Of a stretch of 7,283 bases of DNA, positions 6,179 through 7,283 are shown piece by piece. The notes under the pieces were generated by a model that searched no databases, was not told the origin of the DNA, and saw only the letters and a list, made by a program, of their open reading frames with translations. How positions within the stretch are numbered: the stretch's first letter is position 1; the number at the start of each line of letters is the position of its first letter. Both the position numbers and the translations under genes were made by a program. Source of the stretch: Pseudomonadota bacterium (GTDB lineage Bacteria > BMS3Abin14); NCBI GenBank assembly GCA_016937135.1, contig JAFGWO010000173.1, positions 1-7,283 of the forward strand, in the 5' to 3' direction.

Positions 6179-6645
6179 AAGAGGAGAACCTCCAGTCCCC
6201 GGATGCACAGCCAGGCATAACAGCCCGCGAGAAGATCATCCATCATGATCCCCGCTCCTCCGGGAAGGACTTCCTCCGCCCTGCGAACGGGAAACGGCTT
6301 TACAACATCGAAGAAGCGGAAAAGGAAAAACCCGGCCAGGATGTGCCATGCATCCGCGGGGGACCCTGCCATGGTCAGAAGGTACCCGGCAACCTCGTCG
6401 ATCACGACGACGCCGGGATCCTTGAGACCCGCATGCTCCTCCAGATGCCCCGAAGCGAAGAAGCCGACGATCACCACCAGCCCCAGGACAAAAAGGAGGG
6501 GGACGATCCCGAGAGGGGCGAGGAGAAGGAAAAGGGGGATCCCGAGGAGGGTCCCGGCCGTCCCGGGCGCGAAGGGGGATCGACCCGCCCCGAATCCGGT
6601 CCCCAGGAGCCGGAGGACCCGAAGAGACAGGGACTCTGCCCTCAA
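6175..6645 (-). CDS. pgpA: Phosphatidylglycerophosphatase A
   Basis: Inner-membrane phosphatase that removes the phosphate from phosphatidylglycerophosphate to yield phosphatidylglycerol. The 156-residue protein carries the family's conserved blocks: GTGFGAGRSPFAPGTAGTL (15-33), DPGVVVIDEVAGYLLTM (76-92, acidic D/E residues) and FRFFDVVKPFPV (109-120) leading to GGAGIMMDDLLAG (129-141), whose DD pair is typical of the metal-binding site. Hydrophobic segments at about 33-63, 84-111 and 136-149 fit a multi-pass membrane protein. Start is TTG at 6645, overlapping the upstream stop as TTGA, with GGAG 8 nt before it; no better start exists before the first conserved block. Followed by pncC with a 4-bp overlap. 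Confidence 0.94.
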   Translation of the reverse strand: MRAESLSLRVLRLLGTGFGAGRSPFAPGTAGTLLGIPLFLLLAPLGIVPLLFVLGLVVIVGFFASGHLEEHAGLKDPGVVVIDEVAGYLLTMAGSPADAWHILAGFFLFRFFDVVKPFPVRRAEEVLPGGAGIMMDDLLAGCYAWLCIRGLEVLLF

Positions 6646-7076
6646 GGAATCCGCTCCACCACCAGGGTGTCAGAGATGCGGTCCCCGAGACGCATGCCTT
6701 TATCGTCCACGATCACGAGCCAGAGCTCGATGAAAAGGATCGGGATGATCGCGAATATGAGAAGGATCCATCCGATGACGGGGATCACCGCGAAAATCAA
6801 ACCCAGGGAAAAAGGGAGGTTCCGGTAGATGGAATCCTTGAGGGTGCAGGGATGCCCGTTCGCTCCATGGACCTCGAGGCCGAAGGCCATTTTCCCAAGG
6901 CTCTGCCCGTTCTGGAAGCTGTCGGCGACGGCCAGGTAGAGGATCCCGCCAAGAACCCCTGCGGGAGGGACGACGAGGGTCAGCGCCCAGGCAACCAGAA
7001 GATCAACCATCCGCGCGATGATCCTCTTGAGGGGGCTTGCCCTCTCAGGGTCGGGGCTGAACGTCTTTACCCCCAT
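6642..7076 (-). CDS. RDD-family integral membrane protein
   Basis: A 144-residue predicted membrane protein of the RDD family, whose general function is poorly known (some members are implicated in ion transport). Visible are RIIARMVDLLVAW (18-30) with the first Arg/Asp and first membrane segment (about 25-50), NGQSLGKMAFGLEV (56-69), a long hydrophobic hairpin (about 89-123) and the closing MRLGDRISDTLVVERIP (128-144), typical of the family end. The start is ATG at 7076 because AGGAGG lies 6 nt before it. An in-frame TTG at 7100 would add 8 residues (MSVKRRRK), but the AGGAGG lies within that extension and no better site precedes it. It overlaps the upstream small gene by 32 bp and pgpA by 4 bp. 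The link to phospholipid synthesis is by position only. Confidence 0.85.
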   Translation of the reverse strand: MGVKTFSPDPERASPLKRIIARMVDLLVAWALTLVVPPAGVLGGILYLAVADSFQNGQSLGKMAFGLEVHGANGHPCTLKDSIYRNLPFSLGLIFAVIPVIGWILLIFAIIPILFIELWLVIVDDKGMRLGDRISDTLVVERIP

Positions 7077-7257
7077 TTTTCTCCTCCTCTTCACGGACAA
7101 AAAGAACGAATGCCATGGCTGGCCTGCGGCTGGCCTCGCTCATGGCGAAACGGATCCCGTCAAGCTGCCAGCCCCGGGCGACCCACCGGTTGATGAGATC
7201 CTCCAGGACCTCATCCGTGACGGTCTGGGTTTCCACCACCTTATACCGGCAGTTCAG
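7045..7257 (-). CDS. Small DUF4177-like hypothetical protein, start uncertain
   Basis: A cytosolic-looking protein of about 64-70 residues. The pattern YKVVETQ, then LEDLINRWVARGWQLDGIRF, then AMAFVLFVREEEE resembles the small alpha/beta DUF4177 family (a strand, a helix ending GW, then strands), whose function is unknown; I see no catalytic motif. GTG at 7239 has no ribosome-binding site and would cut off YK of the conserved YKVVE strand. CTG at 7257 (MNCRYKVVE) has a GGGGGG run 6 nt upstream and is my choice, but the frame is open to the right edge, so a start beyond the window is possible. The 3' end (KNGGKDVQPRP, TGA at 7045) overlaps the RDD gene start by 32 bp. It is the first visible gene of the minus-strand series. 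Confidence 0.6.
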   Translation of the reverse strand: MNCRYKVVETQTVTDEVLEDLINRWVARGWQLDGIRFAMSEASRRPAMAFVLFVREEEEKNGGKDVQPRP

Positions 7258-7283
7258 AATATTCCCCCCTGGGAGCCCGGGCC

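Noticed and set aside
7077..7100. RDD gene start at TTG 7100
   Set aside because: The AGGAGG at 7083-7088 would fall inside the coding sequence; it is ideally placed for ATG 7076 instead.
1..7283. CRISPR array, insertion sequence, tRNA/rRNA or phage genes
   Set aside because: No spaced direct repeats, transposase motifs, terminal inverted repeats or RNA gene signatures were seen; nearly all bases are in the nine housekeeping or conserved genes.

Overview
The window comes from a GC-rich bacterial chromosome. It is housekeeping DNA, packed almost without gaps, and every gene I can support lies on the minus strand, so transcription runs from high to low coordinates. In transcription order the genes are: a small DUF4177-like hypothetical (7257-7045), an RDD-family membrane protein (7076-6642), pgpA (6645-6175), pncC/cinA C-terminal type (6178-5687), thpR (5690-5103), a 120-bp non-coding gap, then recA (4982-3951), a pilT-type ATPase (3954-2746), recX (2749-2270) and alaS (2273 to the left edge, C-terminus missing). 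The type IV pilus retraction ATPase, the cysteine-containing AlaRS and this gene order suggest a Gram-negative, possibly Desulfobacterota/deltaproteobacterial-like lineage. That placement is inference from general recollection; no search was possible.

The upstream block (7257-5103) looks like one operon of small genes. It combines lipid maintenance (PgpA), an uncharacterised membrane protein, NAD-cycle salvage (PncC) and an RNA 2',3'-cyclic phosphodiesterase (ThpR). It ends in a gap with two overlapping hairpins, one followed by a short T-run, and a good-looking promoter (TAGAAA, 17 bp, TATGAT with extended TG) that should drive the second block, recA-pilT-recX-alaS. RecA and its modulator RecX are thus coupled to a pilus retraction motor and to alanyl-tRNA synthetase.

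The most striking structural feature is how genes are joined. Six of seven direct gene junctions are 4-bp NTGA start/stop overlaps, and four of those use TTG as the start (pgpA, pncC, thpR, alaS). The seventh is a 32-bp overlap. Even the recA leader holds a 13-codon ORF whose stop overlaps the recA start as ATGA. Other points of interest are a 14-bp inverted repeat over the recA -35 element, a leader hairpin that takes in part of the recA ribosome-binding site, and the pilT placement, which hints at a link between pilus retraction, DNA uptake and recombination. I found no mobile element, CRISPR array, RNA gene or clearly novel system.
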